DNA from: an uncultured Comamonadaceae bacterium
GTDB taxonomy: Bacteria; Pseudomonadota; Gammaproteobacteria; Burkholderiales; Burkholderiaceae_C
Assembly (NCBI GenBank): GCA_937893415.1
Contig: CALBWZ010000279.1
Location: 1-13,878 of the forward strand
Length of the DNA: 13,878 nucleotides
Direction: 5' to 3'
In this document: positions 7,414 to 13,871 of the stretch, piece by piece
Position numbering within the stretch: the stretch's first letter is position 1
Layout of the letters: every line of letters begins with the position of its first letter
Position numbers and translations under genes: made by a program
The notes under the pieces: model-generated
Database searches by the model: none
Told to the model about the DNA's origin: nothing
What the model saw: the letters and a program-made list of their open reading frames with translations, nothing else

Positions 7414-9026
7414 GCGTTGTCTCCCCGTGCTGTATCGGTTTCTAAGTGCTTTAACACGCTGTTGCGGCGCATCAATTGCTTCAGTGGCATGCCCAAAGCA
7501 GCCAGCCCTCCAAAATAAATCAAGGCACATACCAAAAACACACCGGCCAATGCCCCTATGCGCAAGGCCCACTGGCTGTGCCACGCAGCCCAATCAATGG
7601 CCTGCGCACTCCACCACATCCAGGCGCCCATCACCACAGATACAAGTGCAATACGAAGCACAAACAAGCCCCAACCCGGCAATGGCTTTAGCGTACCTTT
7701 GCGCACCAAACCAATCCACAACCATGAAGCGTTTAACACAGCACCCAAGCCAATGGCCAATGCCAGACCGGCATGGGCGAAGTGCGGCACCAACACAATA
7801 TTGAGCAGCTGGGTAAACACCAGCACCACCACCGCAATCGTCACTGGCGTCTTGATATCTTGTTTGGCGTAATAACCTGGAGCCAAAATTTTAATGGCCA
7901 CCAGACCCACCAAACCAACGCCGTAGCCCATCAAGGCCAAGCTGGTTTGATACAAATCGCCATCATTAAAGCGGCCATAGTGGTACAACACGGACACCAA
8001 CGGCTGCGGCATCAGCAACAAAGCCAAGGCGCAGGGCGCAGTGAGCAACACCACCAAGCGCAAGCCCCAATCCAGAAGTTCGCTATAAGCTGCATGGTCG
8101 TCGCGGGCTGAAGACGCAGACAATTGCGGCAGCAACACAACACCCAAGGCAACCCCTAGCAATGCCGTTGGAAACTCCATCAGCCTGTCGGCGTAGGTGA
8201 GCCAACTCACACTGCCAGGCGTTAAGTGCGATGCAATTTGGGTGTTGATGAGCAATGAAATTTGCGCCACGCTCACCCCCAACAACGCAGGGCCCATCAG
8301 GCGCAATATCCGGCGGGCACCCGGGTCACGCCAAGCCTGTGCAATCGCGGTGGGTCGGAAGCCAATTCTGGGCAACATGCCAATGCGCAACAAGGCCGGC
8401 ACTTGCACGCCCAACTGCAACATGCCACCCAACATCACACCACCGGCCAACGCGTAAATGGGCTCAATACCCAAACCCCTTAAATAGGGGGCGCCCCACG
8501 CTGCAGCGCCAATCATTGCCACGTTTAACAACACAGGCGTAGCAGCCGGTACCACAAACTTTTTCCACGTATTGAGCACACCGGCGGCCAACGCCACCAT
8601 AGACATAAAGCCTATATAGGGAAACATCCACTGCGTCAGCACCACAGCCGTGTCAAAACCACCGCCAGACTGCTGCAAGCCGCTGGCCATCAACCACACC
8701 ACCCAAGGCGCACCCAACACACCCACCACACAAGTCAACAGCAAGGCCCACACCAGCACCGTTGCTACGGAATCAACCAAGGTCTTGGTAGCCTCATCAC
8801 CATGGGTGGCTCGCGTGGCGGCCAACACTGGCACAAACGCTTGGCTGAACGCGCCTTCAGCAAACAAGCGGCGTAGCAAATTGGGAATGCGAAATGCCAC
8901 ATTGAAGGCATCCGTGGTGGCGCTGGCACCAAAAAAGGCAGCCACCAACAACTCGCGCATCAGACCTGTAATGCGGGAGGCAAGTGTCAACACAGACACC
9001 AAAGAAGCAGCTTTAAATAAGTTCAC
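7410..9026 (-). CDS. murJ: Lipid II flippase MurJ (MviN)
   Basis: MurJ flips undecaprenyl-linked lipid II across the inner membrane for peptidoglycan synthesis; it is an essential MOP-superfamily protein with 14 membrane helices. From the GTG at 9024-9026 the protein is 538 residues and starts (M)NLFKAASLVSVLTLASRITG, the usual MurJ N-terminus. With this start the cavity residues R18, R24, D39 and R52 fall at the same numbers as in E. coli MurJ, and YADRLMEFP carries R281, matching E. coli R270; this supports the start. Other hallmarks are RRLFAEGAFSQAFVP (52-66) and repeated hydrophobic helices to the end. An upstream ATG at 9086 would add 20 unrelated residues. No clear ribosome binding site is present; a 20-base imperfect palindrome sits where it should be. 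It diverges from rpsT and overlaps the SirB1-family gene. Confidence 0.97.
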   Translation of the reverse strand: MNLFKAASLVSVLTLASRITGLMRELLVAAFFGASATTDAFNVAFRIPNLLRRLFAEGAFSQAFVPVLAATRATHGDEATKTLVDSVATVLVWALLLTCVVGVLGAPWVVWLMASGLQQSGGGFDTAVVLTQWMFPYIGFMSMVALAAGVLNTWKKFVVPAATPVLLNVAMIGAAAWGAPYLRGLGIEPIYALAGGVMLGGMLQLGVQVPALLRIGMLPRIGFRPTAIAQAWRDPGARRILRLMGPALLGVSVAQISLLINTQIASHLTPGSVSWLTYADRLMEFPTALLGVALGVVLLPQLSASSARDDHAAYSELLDWGLRLVVLLTAPCALALLLMPQPLVSVLYHYGRFNDGDLYQTSLALMGYGVGLVGLVAIKILAPGYYAKQDIKTPVTIAVVVLVFTQLLNIVLVPHFAHAGLALAIGLGAVLNASWLWIGLVRKGTLKPLPGWGLFVLRIALVSVVMGAWMWWSAQAIDWAAWHSQWALRIGALAGVFLVCALIYFGGLAALGMPLKQLMRRNSVLKHLETDTARGDNA

Positions 9027-9046
9027 GCTCTGAGTGTACCCAGAGC
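9027..9046. promoter_or_regulatory. Imperfect 20-base palindrome abutting the murJ start codon
   Basis: GCTCTG (9027-9032) and CAGAGC (9041-9046) are exact inverted repeats around an eight-base centre that is itself partly symmetric; 16 of 20 positions are symmetric overall. It touches the GTG start of murJ and covers the expected ribosome binding site. A possible -10 on the minus strand (TACAAT, 9056-9061) would place the transcript start just upstream, so the repeat would be a hairpin in a very short leader or an operator. Confidence 0.45.
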
Positions 9047-9244
9047 GCTGCCTGCATTGTAAAAAGCCACACATGTAGACCAGCATGGCATGCTTGGCTT
9101 TAGATCTTGTACGTCGAAGCCAATCATTGTTATTTTGTATCCAATGAGCCAGACCAGATAACGCCCGTTAGTTTGAGCGTCCGTTCACCACTGCTCATGG
9201 CGCAATTCTTCAATATGAGTGCCTCTAAACGCCAGCCATGGGTT

Positions 9245-9257
9245 GGTGTGACACACC
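9245..9257. repeat. 13-base inverted repeat over the rpsT -35
   Basis: GGTGTG (9245-9250) and CACACC (9252-9257) are perfect inverted repeats around a single A and completely cover the -35 hexamer of the rpsT promoter. Such placement would suit a repressor, but chance symmetry cannot be excluded for six-base arms. Confidence 0.4.
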
Positions 9258-9276
9258 GGCAGACTCGGGCTATAAT
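9248..9276 (+). promoter_or_regulatory. rpsT promoter (GTGACA, 17 bases, TATAAT)
   Basis: The -10 TATAAT (9271-9276) is perfect and the -35 GTGACA (9248-9253) differs from TTGACA at one base, with the optimal 17-base spacer. Predicted transcription starts near 9283, giving a leader of about 40 bases. The -35 is embedded in the 13-base inverted repeat GGTGTG-A-CACACC (9245-9257). The rest of the murJ/rpsT gap (about 9062-9244) shows nothing else I can name. Confidence 0.78.
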
Positions 9277-9321
9277 TCTTAGTTAGCTGGCAACATCTAC
9301 AAACCACAAGGAAATTGAACC

Positions 9322-9621
9322 ATGGCAACCAAGCCTAAGAAAAAAAACCCGCGTCTAGCCTCTGGCCGCAAACGCGCACGTCAAAACATCAAACTGAATG
9401 CAGCGCACACGTCCCTGCGTTCAAAGTACCGCACCGTTATTAAAAACGTCGAAAAAGCAGTTGCTGGAGGCGAAAAAGACAAAGCTGTAGAGTTGTTCTC
9501 TAAAATGCAAGCTATCGTTGACAGCATTGCTGACAAGGGCATCTTTCACAAAAACAAGGCTGCTCGCGATAAGAGCCGCCTGAGCGCTAAAGTAAAAGCT
9601 TTGGCACTCGCTGCCGCCTAA
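9322..9621 (+). CDS. rpsT: 30S ribosomal protein S20
   Basis: S20 is a primary 16S rRNA-binding protein that assembles early at the bottom of the 30S subunit. The 99-residue protein is very basic and helical, with the family core [34 protein letters not shown] in its first half and [26 protein letters not shown] at the end. It is longer than the E. coli protein through the N-terminal TKPKKK lead, which I remember from Comamonadaceae-type S20. The ATG follows AAGGAA (9308-9313) by eight bases, a good ribosome binding site. A strong promoter lies upstream and an intrinsic terminator downstream, so it is a single-gene unit. In E. coli S20 represses its own translation; no such site can be identified here. 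Codons 6-9 contain a run of eight A. Confidence 0.98.
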   Translation: MATKPKKKNPRLASGRKRARQNIKLNAAHTSLRSKYRTVIKNVEKAVAGGEKDKAVELFSKMQAIVDSIADKGIFHKNKAARDKSRLSAKVKALALAAA

Positions 9622-9746
9622 CCAGGCGTCTATGTTGGTGCTATTGCCCAAGCGGTGATGTACTGACAACAAGCACGTGATTTAGAAGTTGTTTTAAATC
9701 GCGCCGTTTGAATTGGGTGCGCTGCCAGCTGATCCCAAATAAGAAA

Positions 9747-9776
9747 AACCGCTTCAAACTGAAGCGGTTTTTTTTC
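9747..9776 (+). terminator. Intrinsic terminator after rpsT, possibly bidirectional
   Basis: A perfect 10-base-pair stem, AACCGCTTCA (9747-9756) with TGAAGCGGTT (9760-9769), closes on the three-base loop AAC and runs into a T-tract ending at 9775. An A-tract on the left (9741-9748) gives the opposite strand a T-tract too, so it may also stop transcripts from the convergent DUF3579 gene. Confidence 0.92.
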
Positions 9777-9825
9777 GTCTGCACCACCCTTACTGTACGC
9801 AGATTGGTTGAGATAAAGTTACCCG

Positions 9826-10134
9826 CTAAGCATCTGGCAACAAGCAAGCCTCAGAAATAACCAAGTCGTTGTCCAGACCAAAATTAATCACAAAATCCCA
9901 AGCCATTGGCTCTGCGGCGCGCAATTCAACCTGCACCACCACGCAACGCACACCATTAATCAGGACGGGGACGCACCATGGGGAGTAGCTCAAATGGTCT
10001 CCTGGCTGCGCCCCACCTGGGCGAAAAGAGCTCATAACACCCGCGAGCCGTTCGGCCCAATCACTGGGCCTAAAGACTTTGCCTTTGGACGTCACGCCCT
10101 GAATAAAGACTTCTTTGGCGCTGTTGAAAACCAT
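9826..10134 (-). CDS. DUF3579 family protein
   Basis: This small conserved protein of 102 residues has no known function. The family pattern is clear from memory: EVFIQGVTSKGKVFRPSDWAERLAGVMSSF, then GAQPGDHLSYSPWCVPVLINGVRCVVVQVELRAAEPMAWDFVINFGLDNDL, ending EACLLPDA. It has no signal peptide or membrane segment, so it should be cytosolic. The mix of short beta strands with PSDWAERL suggests a compact alpha/beta domain. The ATG at 10132-10134 starts MVFNSAKEVFIQG; no ribosome binding site is evident. It lies between rpsT (convergent, with a terminator between) and argD (divergent), and in my recollection it keeps this place in many Burkholderiales. That context hints at a housekeeping role but does not define one. 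Confidence 0.86.
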   Translation of the reverse strand: MVFNSAKEVFIQGVTSKGKVFRPSDWAERLAGVMSSFRPGGAQPGDHLSYSPWCVPVLINGVRCVVVQVELRAAEPMAWDFVINFGLDNDLVISEACLLPDA

Positions 10135-10416
10135 TTGTTTGCGATGCGCTTTGTGAAATGTGTGCGGGATGTGGTGTGAACTGCTTACTGTAGCTGAGCC
10201 CTAAGACAATTACCAAACGAACTGTTGAAAAGCTGGTTGCAGAAGGATCAGCGGACCCACACAAGCATGCTTTTTTAGCTCGGAAACATCAAAAAATATT
10301 GTATCTTATATAAGACTTGAGCTTGGCTGTTTAAGGGCCGCTAAACAACACACGTTCTAGGCTTGCTGCTAGCCTCTAAAATCAATCTTTTATCTTCTTT
10401 CAATTGGGATCACGCC
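10135..10416. other. Intergenic region between DUF3579 and argD
   Basis: This divergent 282-base gap must hold the argD promoter. It contains an AT-rich block (10291-10315) with the perfect palindrome TCTTATATAAGA, then two stem-loop candidates before argD: TGTTTA/TAAACA (10328-10333, 10342-10347) and AGGCT/AGCCT (10359-10363, 10371-10375). The half nearest DUF3579 (10135-10260) shows no feature I can name. No arginine-rich leader peptide is visible. Confidence 0.55.
10304..10315. promoter_or_regulatory. 12-base perfect palindrome upstream of argD (TCTTATATAAGA)
   Basis: The site is fully self-complementary, AT-rich, and about 100 bases before the argD ATG. It contains TATAAG (10309-10314), a plausible -10, so it may be an operator overlapping the argD promoter. 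The -35 region is weak, which would fit an activated or repressed promoter. The cognate regulator cannot be named from the sequence. Confidence 0.5.
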
Positions 10417-11625
10417 ATGTCTACCGCCACCCCAGTCGCACCTACTTCGCCACATGTCATGAACACGTATGGACGTTTGCCAATTGCCATGACACATGGC
10501 CTGGGGTGCACGGTATGGGACACCGACGGTAAGGCCTACTTGGATGCGCTTGGCGGGATTGCAGTGAACACGCTCGGGCACTCGCACCCCAAACTGGTGG
10601 CAGCGTTGAGAGACCAGGTTGGCAAGCTCGTTCATACGTCCAACTATTACCATGTGCCTCATCAAGAAACGCTGGCAGCACAACTGGTAGCGATGTCTGG
10701 CATGACCAACGTGTTCTTTTGCAACAGCGGCCTTGAGGCCAACGAGGGCGCACTCAAGATGGCGCGTAAATTCGGGCACGACAAAGGCATAGACAAACCA
10801 AAGGTCGTTGTGTACGAGGGTGCCTTCCACGGGCGCAGTATTGCCACACTGAGCGCCACTGGCAACCCAAAAATTCACGCCGGCTTTGGCCCACTGCTAG
10901 ATGACTTTATTCGTGTGCCACTCAACAACATGGATGCGCTCAAAGCCGCAACGGCTGACCGTGACGACGTGGTGGCAGTATTTGTTGAAGCCATTCAAGG
11001 CGAAGGCGGCGTGCACCCAGTTGATAACGCCTACATGCGCGATGTGCGTGCTTTGTGCGACGAGCGTGATTGGCTGCTCATGGTTGACGAGGTGCAATGC
11101 GGCATTGGTCGCACCGGCAAATGGTTTGCCCACCAATGGTCGAGGATCACGCCAGACGTGATGCCACTGGCCAAGGGCTTGGGCTCTGGTGTCCCAATTG
11201 GCGCCATAGTGGCCGGACCCAAAGCTGCCCACATATTGCAGCCCGGCAACCATGGCTCAACTTTTGGCGGCAACCCACTGGCCATGCGTGCTGGCGTTGA
11301 GACACTGGCCATCATGCGAGAAGAAAACATCATGGCCAACGCAGCAGACGTTGGCGCTTACTTGCAAGCCCAGCTCCAAGCTGCATTTGCAAACCAGCCT
11401 GGCGTGGTGTCCATTCGTGGCAAAGGTCTCATGATTGGCGTAGAGCTTAACAAGCCTTGCGGCCAACTCATTGGCCTAGCAGCCACCAACGGCCTGCTGA
11501 TTAGCGTGACCGCTGACACCGTGATTCGTCTCGTGCCGCCACTCATATTGACACGCAATCAGGCTGACAATGTTGTGGCCATACTGGCACCTCTGGTTGA
11601 CGCTGTGCTGGCGGGACATGCCTAA
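10417..11625 (+). CDS. argD: Acetylornithine aminotransferase
   Basis: ArgD is a PLP-dependent class III aminotransferase that converts N-acetylglutamate semialdehyde and glutamate to N-acetylornithine; many ArgD enzymes also act as succinyldiaminopimelate aminotransferase in lysine synthesis. The 402-residue protein has NSGLEANEGALK (103-114) for phosphate binding, FHGR (137-140), VDEVQCGIGRTG (223-234) with D224 contacting the pyridine nitrogen, and LAKGLGSG (251-258) with Schiff-base lysine K253, then GSTFGGNPLA (280-289). The ATG at 10417 gives MSTATPVAPTSPHVMNTYGRLP; the upstream in-frame extension from 10363 would be unusual. It is followed after 94 bases by argF, so the pair probably forms an arginine operon. 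Specificity for ornithine or GABA is less likely given the short N-terminus and the argF neighbour. Confidence 0.94.
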   Translation: MSTATPVAPTSPHVMNTYGRLPIAMTHGLGCTVWDTDGKAYLDALGGIAVNTLGHSHPKLVAALRDQVGKLVHTSNYYHVPHQETLAAQLVAMSGMTNVFFCNSGLEANEGALKMARKFGHDKGIDKPKVVVYEGAFHGRSIATLSATGNPKIHAGFGPLLDDFIRVPLNNMDALKAATADRDDVVAVFVEAIQGEGGVHPVDNAYMRDVRALCDERDWLLMVDEVQCGIGRTGKWFAHQWSRITPDVMPLAKGLGSGVPIGAIVAGPKAAHILQPGNHGSTFGGNPLAMRAGVETLAIMREENIMANAADVGAYLQAQLQAAFANQPGVVSIRGKGLMIGVELNKPCGQLIGLAATNGLLISVTADTVIRLVPPLILTRNQADNVVAILAPLVDAVLAGHA

Positions 11626-11642
11626 ACTGGCAGCAACAGCCA

Positions 11643-11657
11643 CATAAATTATTTATG
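11643..11657. repeat. AT-rich inverted repeat between argD and argF
   Basis: CATAAAT, centre T, ATTTATG are perfect 7+7 inverted repeats in the 94-base argD-argF gap, 62 bases before the argF ATG. AT-rich symmetry of this size recalls arginine-repressor boxes, but the bases do not match the E. coli ARG-box half site (TGAAT) well. No T-run follows, so it is not an intrinsic terminator. Confidence 0.4.
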
Positions 11658-11719
11658 GTTGATCGTTTACGTTTAGCCCAGCTCTACCCTCACCTCTACT
11701 TTTACTTGTACCGCTACAC

Positions 11720-12634
11720 ATGAAACATTACCTGCAGTTCAGTGACTTTTCAAGCGACGACTACGCGTGGGTGTTTGAGCGGGCGCGCATCATCAAAGAC
11801 AAGTTCAAGGCCTACGAAAAATACCAACCATTGAGCGATCGAACACTGGCTATGATTTTTGAAAAAGCCAGCACCCGCACCCGCGTAAGCTTTGAGGCCG
11901 GCATGTACCAAATGGGCGGCTCGGTGGTGCACTTGACCACGGGCGACAGCCAACTGGGGCGGGCCGAGCCTATTGAAGACAGCGCCCGCGTGATCAGTCG
12001 CATGACAGACATTGTGATGATTCGCACCTATGAACAAAGCAAGCTAGATCGCTTTGCAGCGTTTTCTCGCGTGCCTGTTATCAACGGCTTGACCAATGAG
12101 TACCACCCTTGCCAAATTTTGGCAGACATCTTTACCTATATCGAGCACCGCGGCCCGATTGCAGGCAAAACAGTGGCGTGGGTAGGCGACGGCAACAACA
12201 TGGCCAACACATGGTTGCAAGCCGCTGATATTTTGAATTTCACAGTGCACGTGAGCACACCAAGCGGCTATGAGGTGGACGCCGTGCTAGCCCATGTCAA
12301 CAACCCCAACTGCGTTAAAACCTTTACCGATCCCAGCGCCGCTTGCACAGGCGCAGACTTGGTCACCACAGACGTGTGGACCAGCATGGGTTTTGAAGCT
12401 GAAAATGAAGCCAGACGCAACGCTTTTGGCAACTGGTGTGTTGATGAGGCCATGATGGCCAAGGCCAAACCAGATGCCTTGTTCATGCATTGCTTGCCCG
12501 CACACCGTGGAGAGGAAGTTCAAGCCGAGGTGATTGATGGCCCTCAATCAGTGGTGTGGGATGAGGCAGAAAACCGCTTACACGTTCAGAAAGCGCTGAT
12601 GGAGTTTTTGCTACTGGGACGCGTAACGGGTTAA
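11720..12634 (+). CDS. argF: Ornithine carbamoyltransferase, anabolic type
   Basis: This enzyme transfers the carbamoyl group of carbamoyl phosphate to ornithine to make citrulline. The 304 residues contain the carbamoyl-phosphate site STRTR (51-55), HPCQ (129-132), the ornithine loop TSMG (221-224) with D218 upstream, and HCLPAHRGEEV (257-267) with C258. The shorter length and sequence fit the anabolic ArgF group better than the catabolic ArcB group (around 335 residues). The ATG at 11720 gives MKHYLQFSDFS, a typical start. No strong ribosome binding site is visible. It follows argD on the same strand. After its stop there are only 13 bases before the left end of an IS30-family element. In related genomes argG often comes next; here its presence cannot be seen. 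Confidence 0.97.
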   Translation: MKHYLQFSDFSSDDYAWVFERARIIKDKFKAYEKYQPLSDRTLAMIFEKASTRTRVSFEAGMYQMGGSVVHLTTGDSQLGRAEPIEDSARVISRMTDIVMIRTYEQSKLDRFAAFSRVPVINGLTNEYHPCQILADIFTYIEHRGPIAGKTVAWVGDGNNMANTWLQAADILNFTVHVSTPSGYEVDAVLAHVNNPNCVKTFTDPSAACTGADLVTTDVWTSMGFEAENEARRNAFGNWCVDEAMMAKAKPDALFMHCLPAHRGEEVQAEVIDGPQSVVWDEAENRLHVQKALMEFLLLGRVTG

Positions 12635-12647
12635 AAAAGGAAGCCAG

Positions 12648-12674
12648 CTTGAGTTCAACCGGTCGATGCAACAC
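12648..12674. repeat. IS30-family left terminal inverted repeat (27 bases)
   Basis: The sequence beginning CTTGAGTTCAACCGGTCGAT is an exact reverse complement of 13852-13878 for all 27 bases; the next base differs. It contains ACCGGT. Transposase binding and cleavage are expected here. Confidence 0.96.
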
Positions 12675-12698
12675 CAATCTGATTGAATGTTGTTATCG

Positions 12699-12704
12699 AA
12701 GGAG
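12699..12704 (+). promoter_or_regulatory. Ribosome binding site deciding the transposase start
   Basis: AAGGAG lies six bases before the ATG at 12711, a near-ideal Shine-Dalgarno site. It settles that ATG as the start over the in-frame TTG at 12687. Confidence 0.85.
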
Positions 12705-12710
12705 CTCAAT

Positions 12711-13871
12711 ATGGCGCAAATAGGTAGACCGGGACTTTCTGCAAAGCAGAAAAAAGACTTGTGGCTCAGATGGAAAGATGGTCAATCTTTAACTGAGATC
12801 GGTCGAGCCATTGGAAAGCACCCCGGATCGGTTCATGGGGTGTTGTCGTCAAAGGGTGGGATCGTGCCGCGGACTAGGTCCAGATGCGGGTATAGCTTGA
12901 CTCTTGAGCATAGGGAAGAGATATCAAGAGGCCTGATGGCAGGAGATTCGATGCGCCAGTTGGCGAGGCAACTTGGCCGCTCGCCTTCGACGATCAGTCG
13001 TGAAATCGCCCGCAACGGCGGCAGGTGGGCCTATCGTGCCGCGAGTTCTGATGCGCGCGCTTGGGAGCGAACTCTGCGCCCAAAGCAATGCGTCCTAGCT
13101 GGCAATAGCAGTTTGCGGCTTATCGTTGCACAGAAGCTGCAAGACGATTGGTCGCCCCAGCAAATCGCAGGATGGTTGAAGTGCACGTATCAAAATGACA
13201 GTGCTATGCAGTTATCCCACGAAACGATCTACCGTAGCCTGTTCATTCAGGCGCGGGGGGTCCTGAAGAAAGCACTGATCTCGCACCTGCGAAGCCGGCG
13301 CATGATGCGACGCGGTAAGCACTCAACAACTGCTGGGCAGCCACGGGGTCAAATCGTTGATGCGATCTCAATTAGTGAGCGCCCCGCTGAGGTCGAGGAT
13401 CGAGCCATCCCTGGACACTGGGAAGGTGACTTGATCACTGGCTCAAAGAATAGTCACATTGCAACGCTAGTCGAAAGGCATTCCCGATACGTCATGCTGG
13501 TGCATGTCACAGGGAAAGACACGAGCAGCGTGGTGAGCGCTCTGGTTCGGCAGGTCAAGACATTGCCGGAGGGATTGATGTCCACCTTAACTTGGGATCG
13601 CGGCACTGAACTGGCGCAACACAAACGATTCACTGTGGCGACAGATGTCAGTGTCTACTTCTGTGATCCTAGAAGCCCATGGCAGCGCGGTACGAACGAA
13701 AACACGAATGGTCTGCTGCGCCAATACTTCCCAAAAGGGACCGACCTCTCAACGTTCAACCAGCTTCAACTCGATGCCATTGCTTTGAAATTGAATACCC
13801 GGCCGCGAAAGACGCTGAACTTTGAAACGCCAAGCGCTAGACTCGCAGCATGTGTTGCATCGACCGGTTGA
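12711..13871 (+). CDS. IS30 family transposase
   Basis: This DDE transposase moves its element through a circular or joined-end intermediate, as known for IS30. The 386-residue protein starts MAQIGRPGLSAKQKKD. Its N-terminal half carries two helix-turn-helix-like segments, about residues 25-45 (SLTEIGRAIGKHPGSVHGVL) and 64-99 (HREEISRGL to SPSTISREI), a layout known for IS30 itself. The catalytic core has D240 in IPGHWEGD, D296 in LTWDRG and E330 in GTNENTNGLLRQYFPKG, with 33 residues between the second D and the E, the family spacing. The reading frame is uninterrupted and the catalytic residues are present, so it may be active. Its good ribosome binding site contrasts with the weak sites of neighbouring chromosomal genes. 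The stop lies inside the right terminal repeat. Confidence 0.97.
   Translation: MAQIGRPGLSAKQKKDLWLRWKDGQSLTEIGRAIGKHPGSVHGVLSSKGGIVPRTRSRCGYSLTLEHREEISRGLMAGDSMRQLARQLGRSPSTISREIARNGGRWAYRAASSDARAWERTLRPKQCVLAGNSSLRLIVAQKLQDDWSPQQIAGWLKCTYQNDSAMQLSHETIYRSLFIQARGVLKKALISHLRSRRMMRRGKHSTTAGQPRGQIVDAISISERPAEVEDRAIPGHWEGDLITGSKNSHIATLVERHSRYVMLVHVTGKDTSSVVSALVRQVKTLPEGLMSTLTWDRGTELAQHKRFTVATDVSVYFCDPRSPWQRGTNENTNGLLRQYFPKGTDLSTFNQLQLDAIALKLNTRPRKTLNFETPSARLAACVASTG

Noticed and set aside
7414..7593. Upstream extension of the SirB1-family protein by 60 residues
   Set aside because: It translates murJ coding sequence in another frame. The ATG at 7413 in an ATGA overlap fits both the family N-terminus and operon packing.
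7773..8111. 112-codon H/Q-rich frame on the + strand
   Set aside because: It is antisense to murJ; the H/Q repeats are the complement of Leu/Val-rich helices, with no ribosome binding site or homology pattern.
10263..10276. AAGCATGCTT followed by six T, resembling a terminator
   Set aside because: The palindrome has no room for a loop, leaving only about three base pairs, so it is unlikely to work as an intrinsic terminator.
10363..10416. 18-residue N-terminal extension of ArgD from a non-ATG codon
   Set aside because: The extension overlaps a stem-loop, has no family resemblance, and the ATG at 10417 starts a normal-length ArgD.
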